A stretch of DNA of 64,000 nucleotides from Ryuthela nishihirai (GCA_038380435.1 JAWZYU010000001.1:10272001-10336000); one strand, 5' to 3'. Shown: positions 1 to 10,792, numbered from the stretch's first letter. Made by a program: numbers and translations. Notes: generated by a model from the letters alone, not told the origin.

Positions 1-64
1 CAATATTGGCATAGTTTGAACCTGGGAACTAACAGATTACTACAAGCCTTGTGTGCAACCAACT
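1..64 (-). mobile_element. SINE-A fragment (tRNA-like head), cut by window edge
   Basis: The first ~64 bases match the tRNA-like end of the SINE-A family (minus orientation): AACCTGGGAACT followed by a GATTAC segment and CAACCAACTACC. An antisense B-box region is recognisable. The rest lies outside the window. Confidence 0.5.
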
Positions 65-439
65 ACCATCATTTTTAATTAGTCAAGCCATTCCTAACAA
101 TGTCAATTTTATCAAATGGAAATATGATACAGAGAGCATTCATAGGAAGGAATAAATCTCACTAATAATAAGTTATTTTGGGTAATTAGGCAAGTGAAAA
201 AATCTTGTTATTTTTCATACTTGCCAAATTACTAGAGAGAGCATTTAATCAAGAGAAACTTCAAGTTTTCCAAAATTTTAATTACATATCCTTATAACCA
301 TTTGCAAATACAACTCATAAGCAACTTTATACCATAAGGTCTAGATATTGCCCAGACCATTTCACTCTTGCAATAGCTCTGTTCATCACCCACATCTGAA
401 CATATGAGATGATATATCAAAAGCTGAGAATGCTTCTAT

Positions 440-1054
440 TTCCACAATAAAGGTGTTGTTCCAAAGGATTTTACTAGAGATATTATTATCTCTGTTTACA
501 AGAAAGGTAATCACAATTCTTGGAATAATCACAGGGGCATCAATCTACTTTCTATTCAAGGTAAAGTTCTTTACACTATTGTACTGAATAGAATTAAATA
601 TTTAGTTGATGTGCAACTTTGAGATGAAGTGTGGAATCAAAAATGTTAGGTGATGAACAGAATTTTTTTCACTTAAATAGATTCTTGAGAAATGTTTAGA
701 GTTTCAAAAACATGTAGTTACTACTTTAAAGATTAGAAAAAAGCTTTTGATTCTCTTATAATTCATGGTTGATCGTGAGAGTATATGGCATATCTGATAA
801 GTTAGTTAACATAATGATGTCTCTCTATAATAATATAGGGTCATGTGTAAGAGTTGGTAAAGCTCATAGTGAATTTTTAATGAACAGTAAGTTGACAAAG
901 CTTTAATTATTTTAATTAAAGCTTTGTCAATTATTTTAATTAAAGCGTGTAGTGATTGGTTTAACATTACTACTCAAAAATACTGCATTTGTTCTTTTTC
1001 TCTTTAGTAAGATTACCAACTACATATGAGGAATTCATTATATTGGGAAGAAAA
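440..1054 (+). mobile_element. RTE LINE fragment, copy A (old)
   Basis: A decayed plus-strand piece of the RTE reverse transcriptase region. DNA similarity to copy D runs from the VPKDFTRAI segment through KSLDSV-type and VRVGKA segments to the region before YADD. Many stops and indels are present. A hairpin-plus-direct-repeat rearrangement lies at 892-946, and similarity ends at the hAT-like insertion at 1,064. Confidence 0.7.
892..946. repeat. Perfect 18-bp hairpin with direct repeat inside RTE copy A
   Basis: Arms 892-909 and 913-930 are exact reverse complements with a 3-nt loop. An 18-bp segment (905-922) recurs in direct orientation at 929-946. Copy D has no such sequence at the corresponding site, so it arose in this copy. 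Confidence 0.85.
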
Positions 1055-1063
1055 ACCTGAGAT

Positions 1064-1293
1064 CAGCAGTTTCCAACCTTTTGGAGCTGTGCCCCACTCC
1101 TTTTACCATGTATTATTTTCTATAGTACCCTTTTGCTAAGAGAATTATTTCCTAATACCTCTTTCATAGAAATAAAACTAATTTTTCCTACATAACACTA
1201 GTTGAGAACTTGATGATAAAAGTGCATCCATTATTAGTTTGACAAACCAACGCCCCTTTGAGGGCAGTAGCACCCCTTCTTGGGAACCAGTGC
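1064..1293. mobile_element. Small hAT-like MITE inside RTE copy A
   Basis: The left end CAGCAGTTTCCAACC and right end GGGAACCAGTGCT form imperfect inverted ends of the CAGTGGTTCCCAA type seen in hAT elements. Flanks CCTGAGAT and CTATAGAT resemble a decayed 8-bp target duplication. There is no coding capacity. Confidence 0.4.
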
Positions 1294-1926
1294 TATAGAT
1301 GGTCTAAAGCAGAAACATTTGCCCTTTTTCACTGGTGAACTGTTTTTCAATACTGAAAGAAACATTCAGGCCACTTTATAATAATAGAGCTAACTGATTG
1401 ACCATAATATTAATGAATCATACTGATAGATAGATTTAATCAACAATATCATTGCATAAGAGATGAGTCAAGTGATAAAATTTAAGTAAGTAAAAACACC
1501 GTTAATATATCTAAAAGATTATTATGAGTCTAATTAATATTTGCACCTGGAGAAATAGTACCATAATTCAGAACATGGATAGTGCTATCCTAAGATTAGT
1601 TATTAGATGGATTCATATCTGTAGTTTAAATACTGACTAGTGACTGAAAACGATAACTTGGAAATTTGCAGAAAAGTCAAACTACAGTATCATTCCATGA
1701 TGTTTTGTAGATCAGTGTCAGGAATGCGAACATTACTTGACTTGTCGTGTGGCAAAAAAAAAGATTTCAAAACCACTATTTTATAAGGTAATAAGTTTTA
1801 CACAACCTTGCTTAATTCAAAAATTTATATACACAGAAACCCATGGCAGTACTAGAATCAAATTTTCTAAGAAGCTGATAGTTAATATATGCTTCAGCAA
1901 AATTTTTTCAAATATATTTATGGGGA
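1294..1926. other. Intronic AT-rich DNA, nothing recognised
   Basis: Apart from possible short RTE remnants after 1,300, no element, gene or RNA was recognised. The short ORF at 1,737-1,958 looks like chance. Confidence 0.4.
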
Positions 1927-1939
1927 TGTGTTTTGAGGT

Positions 1940-2320
1940 TGGGTTATTTTACCTCTGAGCAGCACTTTTTTTGCACACAATGGGGGTAATTGTCCAGGTC
2001 CAAAGGGCTCAGATAAGATTTAGAGGAGGGGACCACTGGATGGTATCATTTCATCAAGGCCATTGAGCGTGTTTTTTAACATGCACAGGATATGGCTCTC
2101 CTGCACATGGGGCCACAAATTAGTGTCCCATCTGATGGCCTTCCCAAACTCATCAGTGTCCCATCTGATGGCCTTCCCAAACTCATCAGTGTCCCCTGCT
2201 GACCAAGAGCAAGGTGGGGAGTTTTGCAGAGATAAATATCAAAGCTGGCCCCACTAGGACTCGAATCTGGGAACTGCAGATTACTAGCTAGGTGTGCTAC
2301 CGACTGAACCATCCCTGCCC
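1940..2320 (-). mobile_element. SINE-A, near full length with 13-bp TSD
   Basis: tRNA-derived SINE in minus orientation: the tRNA-like head is near 2,240-2,320 and the 3' end (plus strand TTGGGTTATTTTACC) at 1,940. The 13-bp duplication TGTGTTTTGAGGT flanks it exactly (1,927-1,939 and 2,321-2,333). Internally a 33-bp unit is tandemly duplicated (2,123-2,155 and 2,156-2,188). It carries no protein; the ORFs here are artefacts of the SINE. Confidence 0.85.
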
Positions 2321-2333
2321 TGTGTTTTGAGGT

Positions 2334-2711
2334 ATTCAAGGTCAAACCTTTTAGACAATGACCTTGAAACTATTTATTGATAAAAACTGTAATTCAAATA
2401 TTTCATTTAAAGGTCCAAAAAAGAGCTTGAAAACGAAACCAATTCTATCTTTCTAATGCAATTAGGTTCAGAGATTTTCATTTTAAAATGCCAATAACTA
2501 TAAGGAAATTTGGCATTTTTTCAAGTCGATATTTGTCAAAATCCATTTGTTGTAAAAATCTGAACTTTGGTATAAAAATTTTTTTCTTTTTTTTTTGATA
2601 AATAAAACAGACATGCCAAATTTTATTAAAATCAAAAATGGTTGGGTCTGAAATTAACATTTTTCTGTTGATATGACACTGAATCACCCCTCTATTTATC
2701 GCACACAGCAC
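2334..2711. other. AT-rich DNA with RTE remnant at the right end
   Basis: Mostly featureless. The last ~30 bases before 2,712 appear to continue the antisense RTE copy B across the solo LTR, because they fit the sequence expected just downstream of the segment at 3,535 onward. Confidence 0.4.
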
Positions 2712-2715
2712 ATTA

Positions 2716-3534
2716 CGTAATGTTCCAAAAGTATGTTAAATTTCTACACTTTGGACCTTTTAACCGATTTAAATTAAACTAATTTATCAAATAGCATCAG
2801 GTGCCAAGCAATTAATCTTGCCAAATAAAGTTAAATAAGGGTTTGCTAAGTATATAAGTGCTACTTAGTTAATATGAAAAAAATTCAAAAGTTAAAAATA
2901 ACTTAAAATTCTCCATCATTGAGCAATAAAATTTTAAAAGTTTGTTAATTAATTTTAAGTTTTTTAATTTCTGAACAAGAAGGTCCTTTTAATCATGCAC
3001 TTGAATTCAAAAGATTGTCAAATTATTAAGGTTAAATCTAATCAAAATCAATTATCCTGCTGAAGAGAAAAAAAATAGAAAAGTCAAAATATTTCATAAA
3101 ACAAAGTTTATTTCCAAAAAATGGTTATACAAAATAGTCTAAGCAACTAAAAGCTCACATCCTCTCAACTATTAGCTCTCTCCTAGCTCCATCTCAACTA
3201 ACTACTGACTCTCTCTTAGCTCCATGACCTAATGTCCCTTACAATACATACGGTGTACAACTGACGTGTGTGTTGCATGCTGGGAAGTACATTTGCATAA
3301 ACTTACAATAGCGCACTCACATTAGCTATGACATAAGAGGGGGCATGTCCTAATGCATGCATTACTGGTTGTCAATCAAAAGTCGAGTTGTGCATGCACA
3401 ACTCCTTTAGCAGACTTGGGTGAGGAGAAATTATGATGCCAACTGAAAATTAAAAGCTTCAAAATAATAAATATAACGTAAATAAAATAAAAACTGGTTA
3501 AGGAAAAGTAAAAGTGAATGGGTGAACCATCACA
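2716..3534 (-). mobile_element. Solo LTR, copy 1 (orientation uncertain)
   Basis: Related along its length to the repeat at 38,192-38,922: a shared start (CGTAATGTTCC here, TGTAACGCTCC there), shared internal blocks such as GGTGCCAAGCAATTAA, and a shared end CATCACA. ATTA flanks both ends (2,712-2,715 and 3,535-3,538). TG...CA-type ends, a 4-bp duplication and no internal coding fit a solo LTR of a Ty3-like element. It interrupts RTE copy B. An extra AT-rich segment (about 2,860-2,995) is absent from copy 2 and is a nested insertion. Confidence 0.65.
2860..2995. mobile_element. AT-rich MITE-like insertion inside solo LTR 1
   Basis: Contains CATTGAGCAATAAAATTTTA and, downstream, AGAAGGTCCTTTTAAT in reverse orientation. 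Both blocks recur around 58,095-58,280, so this is a dispersed foldback-type repeat. It is missing from LTR copy 2. Confidence 0.5.
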
Positions 3535-4297
3535 ATTACCGCTATCTACAACACAGTTCTGAAAATAATTAAACTGGGATACTTGCTCATGGGTGCAACC
3601 ATTCAAACAATTGAACCTGTCTGAGAATTTTTTATCGTTTGAGTTTTCTCTCTTTTTATTACCAAATCTACTCTACTACCAGCTTTGTCAACATCTCTAA
3701 TGGAAAAATTATCTCATCAACTTCATTTGCCAAAAGAGTTAAATTACCAGCACAATCTAAATTGAAAATTTCCAAAATTCCAGACCATATAAAGATAATA
3801 GCTTCTTCCCCTTGAGGTGATTTGCATGCAACATAATCAATAACCGAAGTGAAAATGAGATAAAATGCACCTTTGCTGAACTCCTGTAGCAATGCTAAAC
3901 CAATTATTACAAGCCTTCCCAACTCTCACACATGACTCAGTGTTATTATAGAGAGCTTTCATTATGCTAACTAACTTGTTAGGTATGTCATATGATCTCA
4001 TGATCAACCACAAATTACAATAATTAATAGAGCCTAAAGCTTTTTTGAAATCTACAAAACTAGTAACTGCATGTTTCTGAAACTCTAAGCATTTCTCAAG
4101 AATCTGCTTAAATGAAACAATCTAATCTTTATATTTCCTACCACTTCAGAATCCACATTGTTCATCATATGGTTGGCCATTAACCAGATTCTTAATTCTA
4201 CTAAGCACAATAATGCAAAGAACCTTACCTGGCGCAGAAATTAGCCTGATGCTCCTATAATGATCACAAGAACTGTAATCACTTTTTTAGAAATAGG

Positions 4298-4302
<5 letters not shown>
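3535..4302 (-). mobile_element. RTE LINE fragment, copy B (antisense)
   Basis: The minus strand carries decayed reverse-transcriptase sequence from a PISKK segment near 4,300 down to the FNYLGSYV region near 3,560. It has many stops. It is 5'-truncated against the GAT-repeat tail at 4,303 and interrupted at 3,535 by the solo LTR. Confidence 0.7.

Positions 4303-4344
<42 letters not shown>
4303..4344. repeat. (ATC)n, 3' tail of RTE-type element
   Basis: About fourteen ATC units. On the minus strand this is the GATGAT tail directly after GGCTGCTTGAG, as at the 3' end of copy E (17,395-17,416). It therefore represents the RTE-type 3' tail. Confidence 0.8.
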
Positions 4345-4348
<4 letters not shown>

Positions 4349-4980
4349 CAAGCAGCCATGGGCTACGGAGGTCCAACCAAACCGTGCAATTTAGTTCTCC
4401 AAGCAAGTCTATCCTGAGCTACATCTACTGCATCTGGCCACTGCACACCAATTCTAACAAGGTCTTGTTTGACATTGTCTGCCCACCGCATCCTAGGTCT
4501 CCCTTTCCTTCTGAGGCCTTTAGGCACACTGTTCATAACCCTATTCGCCAATCTATAATTATTCATACGGGCAACATGGCCAAACCAACGGAGTCTCTCT
4601 CTGCACAATATGCTGCTTAAAGGAGGTTGCAAACTCCTTTGCCTAATCTCATCATTAGTTACAAAGTTGAACCACCTAATGCCCAAGATACTACGTAAGC
4701 ATCTGGCTAGGTAGTCACTGGAAGGAGAGCTATGCACCAATCCCCTGTGATGATGCATAGAACCGGCCAGGCCTAGCACCTAATGTCCAACCCCGCCTTC
4801 TCGTGGTGCGGACCGTTAGTAACTTTCAAAAGAGATACTCTCTTGTGGAAGTGAACGGAAGGGGAGGGCTGCCAGATTAGTGTGGCCTACTGATCTGGAC
4901 AACTATGGCTACTTTTCTTTTTTTTCTACCCTGCTGAAGAGTGGTCAACCACACAGGGTCCTGGTACTGACCATATAAAC
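4303..4980 (-). mobile_element. Non-autonomous RTE-tailed element, copy 1
   Basis: Read on the minus strand: about 275 bp unlike RTE copies D and E (4,980 to 4,703), then the last ~400 bp of RTE (4,702 to 4,345; RWFGHVARMNNYRLANRV and following), then the GAT tail. The same fusion occurs at 55,190-55,925. Sharing of one junction suggests a mobilised short derivative that borrows the RTE 3' end. The open frame 4,363-4,779 spans the junction and is probably not a gene. Confidence 0.55.
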
Positions 4981-7905
4981 CTACTGGACTGGACAGATAT
5001 ATGGCTCTGAGCTTGATTATGGATCCTGATTTTGCTGCACTGGTGGGCTTCTGTGGAGGGAAAATCTTCCGCTGTGTTTTCTTTTTGTTTGTGGGTTGAC
5101 AGCCCCAAGTGAATAGATTCACAGGATATGTTTATCAGCTGGTGGATAATCCTGAGCAGAAGTCATCGCAGGCACCTGAACTCTTTGCTTCTATTGGCAT
5201 CGTCAAATTCTACATTGGAGGAAGTCTTCCAGTGTAGATGGCTTCAGCCTTTAGTAGTGGGGGAACGGGTCTTTGCCCCATGTCTGCGATTAGGGGGCTG
5301 TTTGATATTGTCGGCATTCCCTCTCTCAATAAACATAGTTTCTTTAAACATCCCACTAACCATTTTCTCTCCATAGGTAGTTGGAATGTGAGGACTCTGC
5401 ACAGAGCTTTTTCTCTTAATGTCCTCACACAAGAATTCCACCGTTACAATTTAGATATTCTTGGCTTGCAAGAGACCAGATGGACAGATAAAGGTCAGAT
5501 TCTGAAAAATAATCTTAAATTTCTCTTTTCAGGGAGGGACGACAATAAGCATCACCAAGGCGTGGGTCTGCTTCTCAGCAGACACGCTAGCGATGCTCTT
5601 CTAGGATATGAGTGCATTAATGAAAGGTTTATTACAGCAAAATTTCAGACAAGCGTTAAAGACTTGAATGTTATCTGCTGTTATGCCCCCACTGAGGATG
5701 CCGATGAGGATGAGAAGGATAGGTTTTATGAACAACTTCAGGATATTTTGAATTCTGTCAAGAAAGGAGATATTACCCTTGTTCTTGGTGACTTCAATGC
5801 CAAAGTTGGTACTGACTCTGACCTTTGGGGAGGAGTAATAGGCCCTTTTGGTATTGGTAGCTGCAATGGCAATGGGCAATGCAATGTCTCCTACAGGTAA
5901 GTAAACTCAATGGATTCAGAATAACTAACACTTATTACAAACACCGCGACATACATAAGTACACATGGGTTTCACCTGATGGGCTGCATAAGAATATGAT
6001 TGATTACATATTAATTAACAGCAAATGGGCTAGTTCTGTTAGGAATACCAGGGCATATAGGGGAGCTGAAATTGGATCTGACCATTACCTTGTTAAAAGT
6101 GTGTTGCAACTTAAACTTAAAAAGTGTTGTGCTAGGGTTAAAAAATTTACTTTTAATACTGAAGCTCTGAAAGATCCAGTTATAGCCAAAGCTTACCATG
6201 ATAGGTTACTTAGTCATTATGACAGTCATGGCTTGCTTACTACTGAAGTTGAGGAAGAATGGGATCATTTTAAACAGGCTTTTTTGGACACTAACAGTAC
6301 TCTTTTAGGAAAAAAGGAGCAGAAGAGGCAAAATTATCTGAGTGATAAGGCACTTGAGCTTATTTCGGAAAGAAAGAACTGCAGGAATGCCCTTAATCAA
6401 TACCCTACTAGTCCTAATAGAAAGCATTACAGAGACCTTAATAAACTTATAAAGGATCAGTTAGCTGCTGATAAGAATCTTTGGCTTGATGGTTTGGCTG
6501 ACAAAGCCGAGGAAGCAGTTAGACAGCACAACAGCAGAGAGCTGTACCAGATAGTTAATGTTTTGTGTGGTAGAAAATGGACAGGCATACAAGGATTGAA
6601 GGATAAACAAGGTAAGGTTATAGAAGGGGAGGATTCTGTCATGGCTAGGTGGGCTGAGCATTTCAGTGATGTTCTAAACAATGTAGTTAGTTCTACTCCC
6701 ATTGTTTGCAATGATGATAGATGCATTGGTGGCTTTAATGTTGGTCCTATAACACAATCTGAAGTTATTTTGGCTGTTTCTAAACTTAAACTTCATAAAT
6801 CCCCAGGGGTAGATGAAATTACTACGGAAATGCTTAGAGTTGGGAATGTTTCGGTTACCACTTGGATGACTGAAATTCTGAATATCTTTTATGATAAAGG
6901 CATGGTTCCTAAGGATTTTACCAGAGCTATTGTTATCCCTATTTTCAAAAAAGGTGATCGCAGTTCTTGTGATAACTATAGGGGTATCAGCCTACTCTCT
7001 GTTCCAGGTAAAGTTCTTTCCATGATTGTGCTTAATAGAATTAAGAATCTGGTTGACAGTCAATTGCGTGATGAGCAATGTGGATTCAGAAGTGGTAGGG
7101 GATGTGTGGATCAGATATTTTCACTTAGGCAGATTCTTGAGAAATGTTTAGAGTTTCAGAAACCTTTGGTTGCTAGCTTTGTTGATTTCAAAAAGGCTTT
7201 TGACTCTGTTGATCGTCATAATTTGTGGTTGATTGTGAGATCATATGGTATACCAGACAAGCTAGTTAACATTATGAAAGCTCTCTATAATAACACTGAG
7301 TCGTGTGTGAGAGTTGGTAAGGCTTGTAGCAATTGGTTTAGCATTACTTCTGGTGTTCGACAAGGGTGCATTTTGTCTCCTTTTCTTTTTAGCTTGGTTA
7401 TTGATTATGTTATGCGAAATTCACTTCAAGGGAAAGATTTTGGCCTTAAATGGGCTGGAGATACGAAAATTTCTGATTTAGATTATGCTGATGATTTAGC
7501 CCTTTTGGCAAATGATGTTGATGAGATGAACTCTTTCATTCGAGCTGTTGATGAGACTGGTAGTAGAGTAGGTTTGGTTATAAACAGAGAGAAAACTAAA
7601 GTGATGAAAATTGGTCAGGCAGGCTGTGATTCAGTTAATCTGAAGGGTTGCAGTCTTGAGCAGGTGTCACAGTTTAATTATCTTGGGAGCTATGTAACAG
7701 ATAATGGTGATGTGCGGCATGAGATTAACAGACGAATAGGGATTGCTGCTGGGACTTTTAAGAACCTATGGAGAGTGTGGAGAAATAGGCGTATACACCT
7801 AAAGACTAAAATTAGACTGTATAATAGTTTGGTTCTTTCTAGGGTTAGTTATGGTAGTGAAACTTGGACACTTTGTAAACAAGATAACAGGAAACTGGAT
7901 GCTTT
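4981..7905 (+). mobile_element. RTE LINE copy D, most complete, 3'-truncated
   Basis: Starts near ACTGGACAGATATATGG, the same 5' border as copy E (about 14,410). It includes a 5' leader, endonuclease, linker and reverse transcriptase. It lacks the C-terminal RWFGH segment and GAT tail, ending at 7,905 against antisense copy G. It is antisense to DCTN4. Confidence 0.88.
5238..5900 (+). pseudogene. RTE endonuclease domain (copy D)
   Basis: AP-endonuclease-like domain that nicks target DNA for target-primed reverse transcription. Motifs: GSWNVRTLHR (about residue 47), LGLQETRW, GVGLLLSR, CCYAPTED, LGDFNAKVG. In copy E the frame opens earlier (MNRFTGYVYQLV at 14,535); in D an in-frame TAG at 5,236 cuts that off, so the Met at 5,238 is only the first after the stop. 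A frameshift near 5,880-5,900 separates it from the following frame, so D is not functional as one polyprotein. Confidence 0.85.
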
Positions 7906-8107
7906 GAATAATAATAACTCTGACGAAATCCTTAGGAATAACACCTTTCTTATAAAAAATATTAAAATTTCAGTCAGCCACAGGGAAATAGAAAAATTCC
8001 CATCTCTAAGCATTTCAGTAGTAATTTCATCTACCCTTGAGGATTTATATAGTTTTAATTTAGATAAAGCCAAAGTAACTTCATTTTGTAATATAGAGCA
8101 GCATTAA
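5879..8107 (+). pseudogene. RTE reverse transcriptase ORF (copy D)
   Basis: Begins with the end of the endonuclease (GSDHYLVKS, final catalytic His region), then a linker and a reverse transcriptase: NYRGISLLSVPGKV, QCGFRSGRGCVDQIF, FVDFKKAFDSV, GVRQGCILSPF and the catalytic LDYADDLALLA. The C-terminal part reads to YGSETWTLCKQDNRKLDA near 7,905. The remaining ~65 residues are chance translation of antisense copy G. About 60-100 residues of the normal C-terminus are missing. The motif set and RWFGH-type C-terminus of sister copies place the family in the RTE clade. Confidence 0.88.
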
Positions 8108-8235
8108 AACCAGTAATGCATTTATTCTCATTACAAACAATAAAAGTTGAATTAATCATTGTTTAGAATATCACTGAAATGCTCAGCCCACCTAACCATG
8201 AGAGAATATTATACTTTCAATAACCCTACTAAGCT
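7908..8235 (-). mobile_element. RTE fragment, copy G (antisense)
   Basis: The minus strand reads SKLKLYKSSRVDEITTEMLR, matching SKLKLHKSPGVDEITTEMLR of copy D, and upstream a decayed WAEHF segment. It lies tail-to-tail against copy D. The minus-strand ORF 7,849-8,073 is a read-through of both. Confidence 0.8.
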
Positions 8236-8908
8236 TATCCCTATTCTTGCGAAAGCTGTGCCAGTTGAAATAAAAGTTTCATCTTCTATCTTGTGTGTCA
8301 ATAATAAATAAGAAAACTGTGCCTATTTATTATTATTATTATTCTGGTATGACAATTATTCTGGTGATAATAAAGAAGCTTGACTGCCAGAAGGTTGTGT
8401 TAGTAGCCACTGAGTAAACAAGTACAGTGCTTGATGCCTACAACAACAAAACTCACCAGCCATCTGTGATTGCAATATAAAGAGATTTCAGAATTATGGT
8501 GGCAAAGACATAATGCAAGTGGTACAAAAGTAGATTTCCTAACACATTGGGAGAATAGCAAACCTTAAATTAATATGAGCTTATTATGTCTTACTTTACA
8601 AAAAAAAGTGAGATGTGAAAAAATTTACCATAAATAATGTTCCTTTTCCAATTTCTGTCTCTTTCATCATAGATAATACCTCTCTCTCTCTTTGCTTCAT
8701 TCTATTGGTTCATTTGGTTCTTTTCCTTCATAACATCTTGTCTTTGAAACATTAGAATTAGTATTATGGTGAAAATTCTTAGCTTTTGATTCTCGTTTTC
8801 TGAGGAGAGCTTTTTTGTAGCTTATAAGCTACGAAAAAGAGTGCAAAATAAGTTTTCTTTGATTTCATTCCTTCAGAATTATAGGTGCAAATTTTGCAGT
8901 TTTATGTA
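8236..8908. other. Intronic DNA, nothing recognised
   Basis: AT-rich, with a short TTA microsatellite near 8,327-8,342. No element or gene was recognised. Confidence 0.4.
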
Positions 8909-9991
8909 CTGGGTGATTCAAAAGTAACAGAAAAAGTAAAAATGCAATAATTCGAAAAGTATAGACAGTAGCACGATGCAGTTTTCACAGAAATGCACAG
9001 AAAGACATGGGATTTTTTTTAATAACGAAAAATTTTATATCCAGAATAGTTACATTTGCCACCAACAGGTGGTGCTGTAGAGGTCTCAGAGCTGCTGCCT
9101 GTCGCTATTTAAACAGATCTGCCGGCTGCCACTCCTCAAACAGTGTGAGACTGCGAACATTGATCAATCTGACTTTGCCATGAGGTACGTAAATTTCAGA
9201 TTAGTGAATACTGAAGTTAAACTTTCAGCATTTAACATTTATTACCAAAGTTAAACATTCTGCCAAGGTGAGGCATGTTATCGTTATGAGATAAAGCACT
9301 TTTAGGTAAGCTGTATTATCAGAACTCCGAATGTGCAAGTGCGGCTTTGCCCACCTATTGTTCGATGCGGGGTATTAGAAGTGAAAAGGGACTGATATCT
9401 TGTTTCTCACTGATAGCTATGATGAAAAGGTTTGAGGACACTGGCAGTTTGCAAGCACGTGCAAGAAGTGGGAGACCCTAAAAAACTAATGCAGTTGTGC
9501 ACAAGGCCGATACACAATCGACAGCTTCCGCACACGTGGAATGCAGTGTGCGTGAAATTTCAAGATGAACTGGCATCTTGTGTGGCAATCACTCAGGATC
9601 ATCCTCAAGAGGTATTCTTACAAAATCCAACACGTACAGGAACTGAAACCAACCGATTTCGAGAGATATCATGAATTTGCAAATTGGGCTTTTCAACAGA
9701 TGGAAAACAATGTGGACTGGCTGTCAAACGTCCTGTGGACTGACAAAGTGCACTTTTCGCTTAATGGAAGTGTAAATGCACACAACTGCCACATCTGGGT
9801 GAGAGAGAACCCACACGCGATTGTGGAAACCCCTTTGCATCAGCCAAAGGTGACAGCGTGGTGCGGATTCATGCGTCATTCATTATAGGCCCCTTTTTCT
9901 TTGAGGAAGTTTACAGCGGTACATTTCAAACTGTTACTGTCACAGGCGAGCGTTATGCAGCACTTTTAAGAGACAGCATCATTCCCGCTCC

Positions 9992-10060
9992 TCAAACAAA
10001 AGGTTTGTCCAGCACCTGTTAAGAGATTCTTAACAGGTGCTGGACAAACCTTTTGTTTGA
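9992..10060. repeat. Perfect 33-bp hairpin in transposase remnant
   Basis: Arms 9,992-10,024 and 10,028-10,060 are exact reverse complements around GAT. A ~35-bp segment (about 9,964-9,998) recurs directly at 10,075-10,109. Confidence 0.9.
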
Positions 10061-10173
10061 GAATTTGATTGTTCTTTTAAGAGACAGCATCATTCCCGCT
10101 CCTCAAACACAGGTCCTGTCCAGCACCTGCTGCGATCAACATTTGGTGATGACTGTGTCCCCAGTCACTCTTT

Positions 10174-10225
10174 CCCGCACGAATGGCCACCAAGGTCTCC
10201 AGACCTTGGTGGCCATTCGTGCGGG
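10174..10225. repeat. Perfect 25-bp hairpin in transposase remnant
   Basis: Arms 10,174-10,198 and 10,201-10,225 are separated by CC. ACCTTGTGACTTTTGG follows at 10,226-10,241 and again at 10,252-10,267. Confidence 0.9.
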
Positions 10226-10792
10226 ACCTTGTGACTTTTGGTCCTTTGGACACCTTGTGACTTTTGGTTATGGGGTTACTTTAAGTCACAGGTGTACAGA
10301 GGTCGGCCGACCTCAATGGCCATGTTGAAAGAAGCTCTTCGCCATCATGTGACAGGACTTACAGCTGAAACCCTCTTCGATGCTGTGCAGAGTGTTGTGC
10401 CACATCTGACGTCCATTCTCACGAATAATGGTAATCAGATTGAACATTTATAATCCTAGCTGCGTTGTGAACTGTGCTGCGCCACTGTACAAACTACGGA
10501 CACAACTGAAGCGCTACCTGTCGGTGGCAAATGTAATTATTCTGGCAATATAATTTTTTTTTATTAAAAAAAATCCCACGTCTTTCTGTGGATGTCTGTG
10601 AAAACTGTGTTGTGCTGCTGTCTATTCTTTTCGAATTATTGCATTTTTCCTTTTTCTGTTACTTTTGGATCACCTGGTATATCAAAATAACTTTTTTTTA
10701 TATTGATTGGTACATATTTAGTTTAATAAAAAAATTCCCTCATTATGAAAACATATTTATTTCTAAGCAATAACAAATGATATATATAAGAT

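Larger units (their letters stand above)
9432..10453 (+). pseudogene. Mariner-like transposase remnant
   Basis: Pieces in different frames: a helix-turn-helix region, then ELKPTDFERYHEFANWAFQQ, VLWTDKVHFSLNG (first catalytic Asp) and HIWVRENPHAIVE (9,565-9,888). After a rearranged stretch come HEWPPRSPDL, CDFWLWGYFKSQVYRGRP and a C-terminal HHVTGL...IEHL (10,238-10,453). At least two frameshifts and two template-switch-like rearrangements (9,992-10,109; 10,174-10,267) destroy it. The family inserts at TA by cut and paste in the nucleus. Confidence 0.8.
8909..10677 (+). mobile_element. Mariner-like transposon with ~165-bp TIRs, dead
   Basis: Ends CTGGGTGATTCAAAAGTAAC (left) and its inverted version at right, with long inverted repeats of about 165 bp (8,909-9,075 and 10,511-10,677). 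TA flanks both ends (8,907-8,908 and 10,678-10,679). The terminal GGGTGATTCAAAA is shared with the element at 11,458, so the two are relatives. Confidence 0.85.

Noticed and set aside
2063..2345. Small ORFs on both strands with an internal protein repeat
   Set aside because: The repeat is the 33-bp duplication inside a SINE-A copy with clear TSDs.
4303..4344. Independent ATC microsatellite
   Set aside because: Joined exactly to the RTE 3' end as at other copies, so it is the element tail.
4363..4779. 138-codon minus ORF as a gene
   Set aside because: It spans the fusion of the non-RTE part and the RTE C-terminus; the recognisable part is RTE.
5897..5902. CAGGTAAGT splice-donor consensus in RTE copy D, with a deletion nearby in copy E, as a possible intron
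   Set aside because: The copy E deletion borders are not GT-AG, and the plus strand is antisense to the only host gene.
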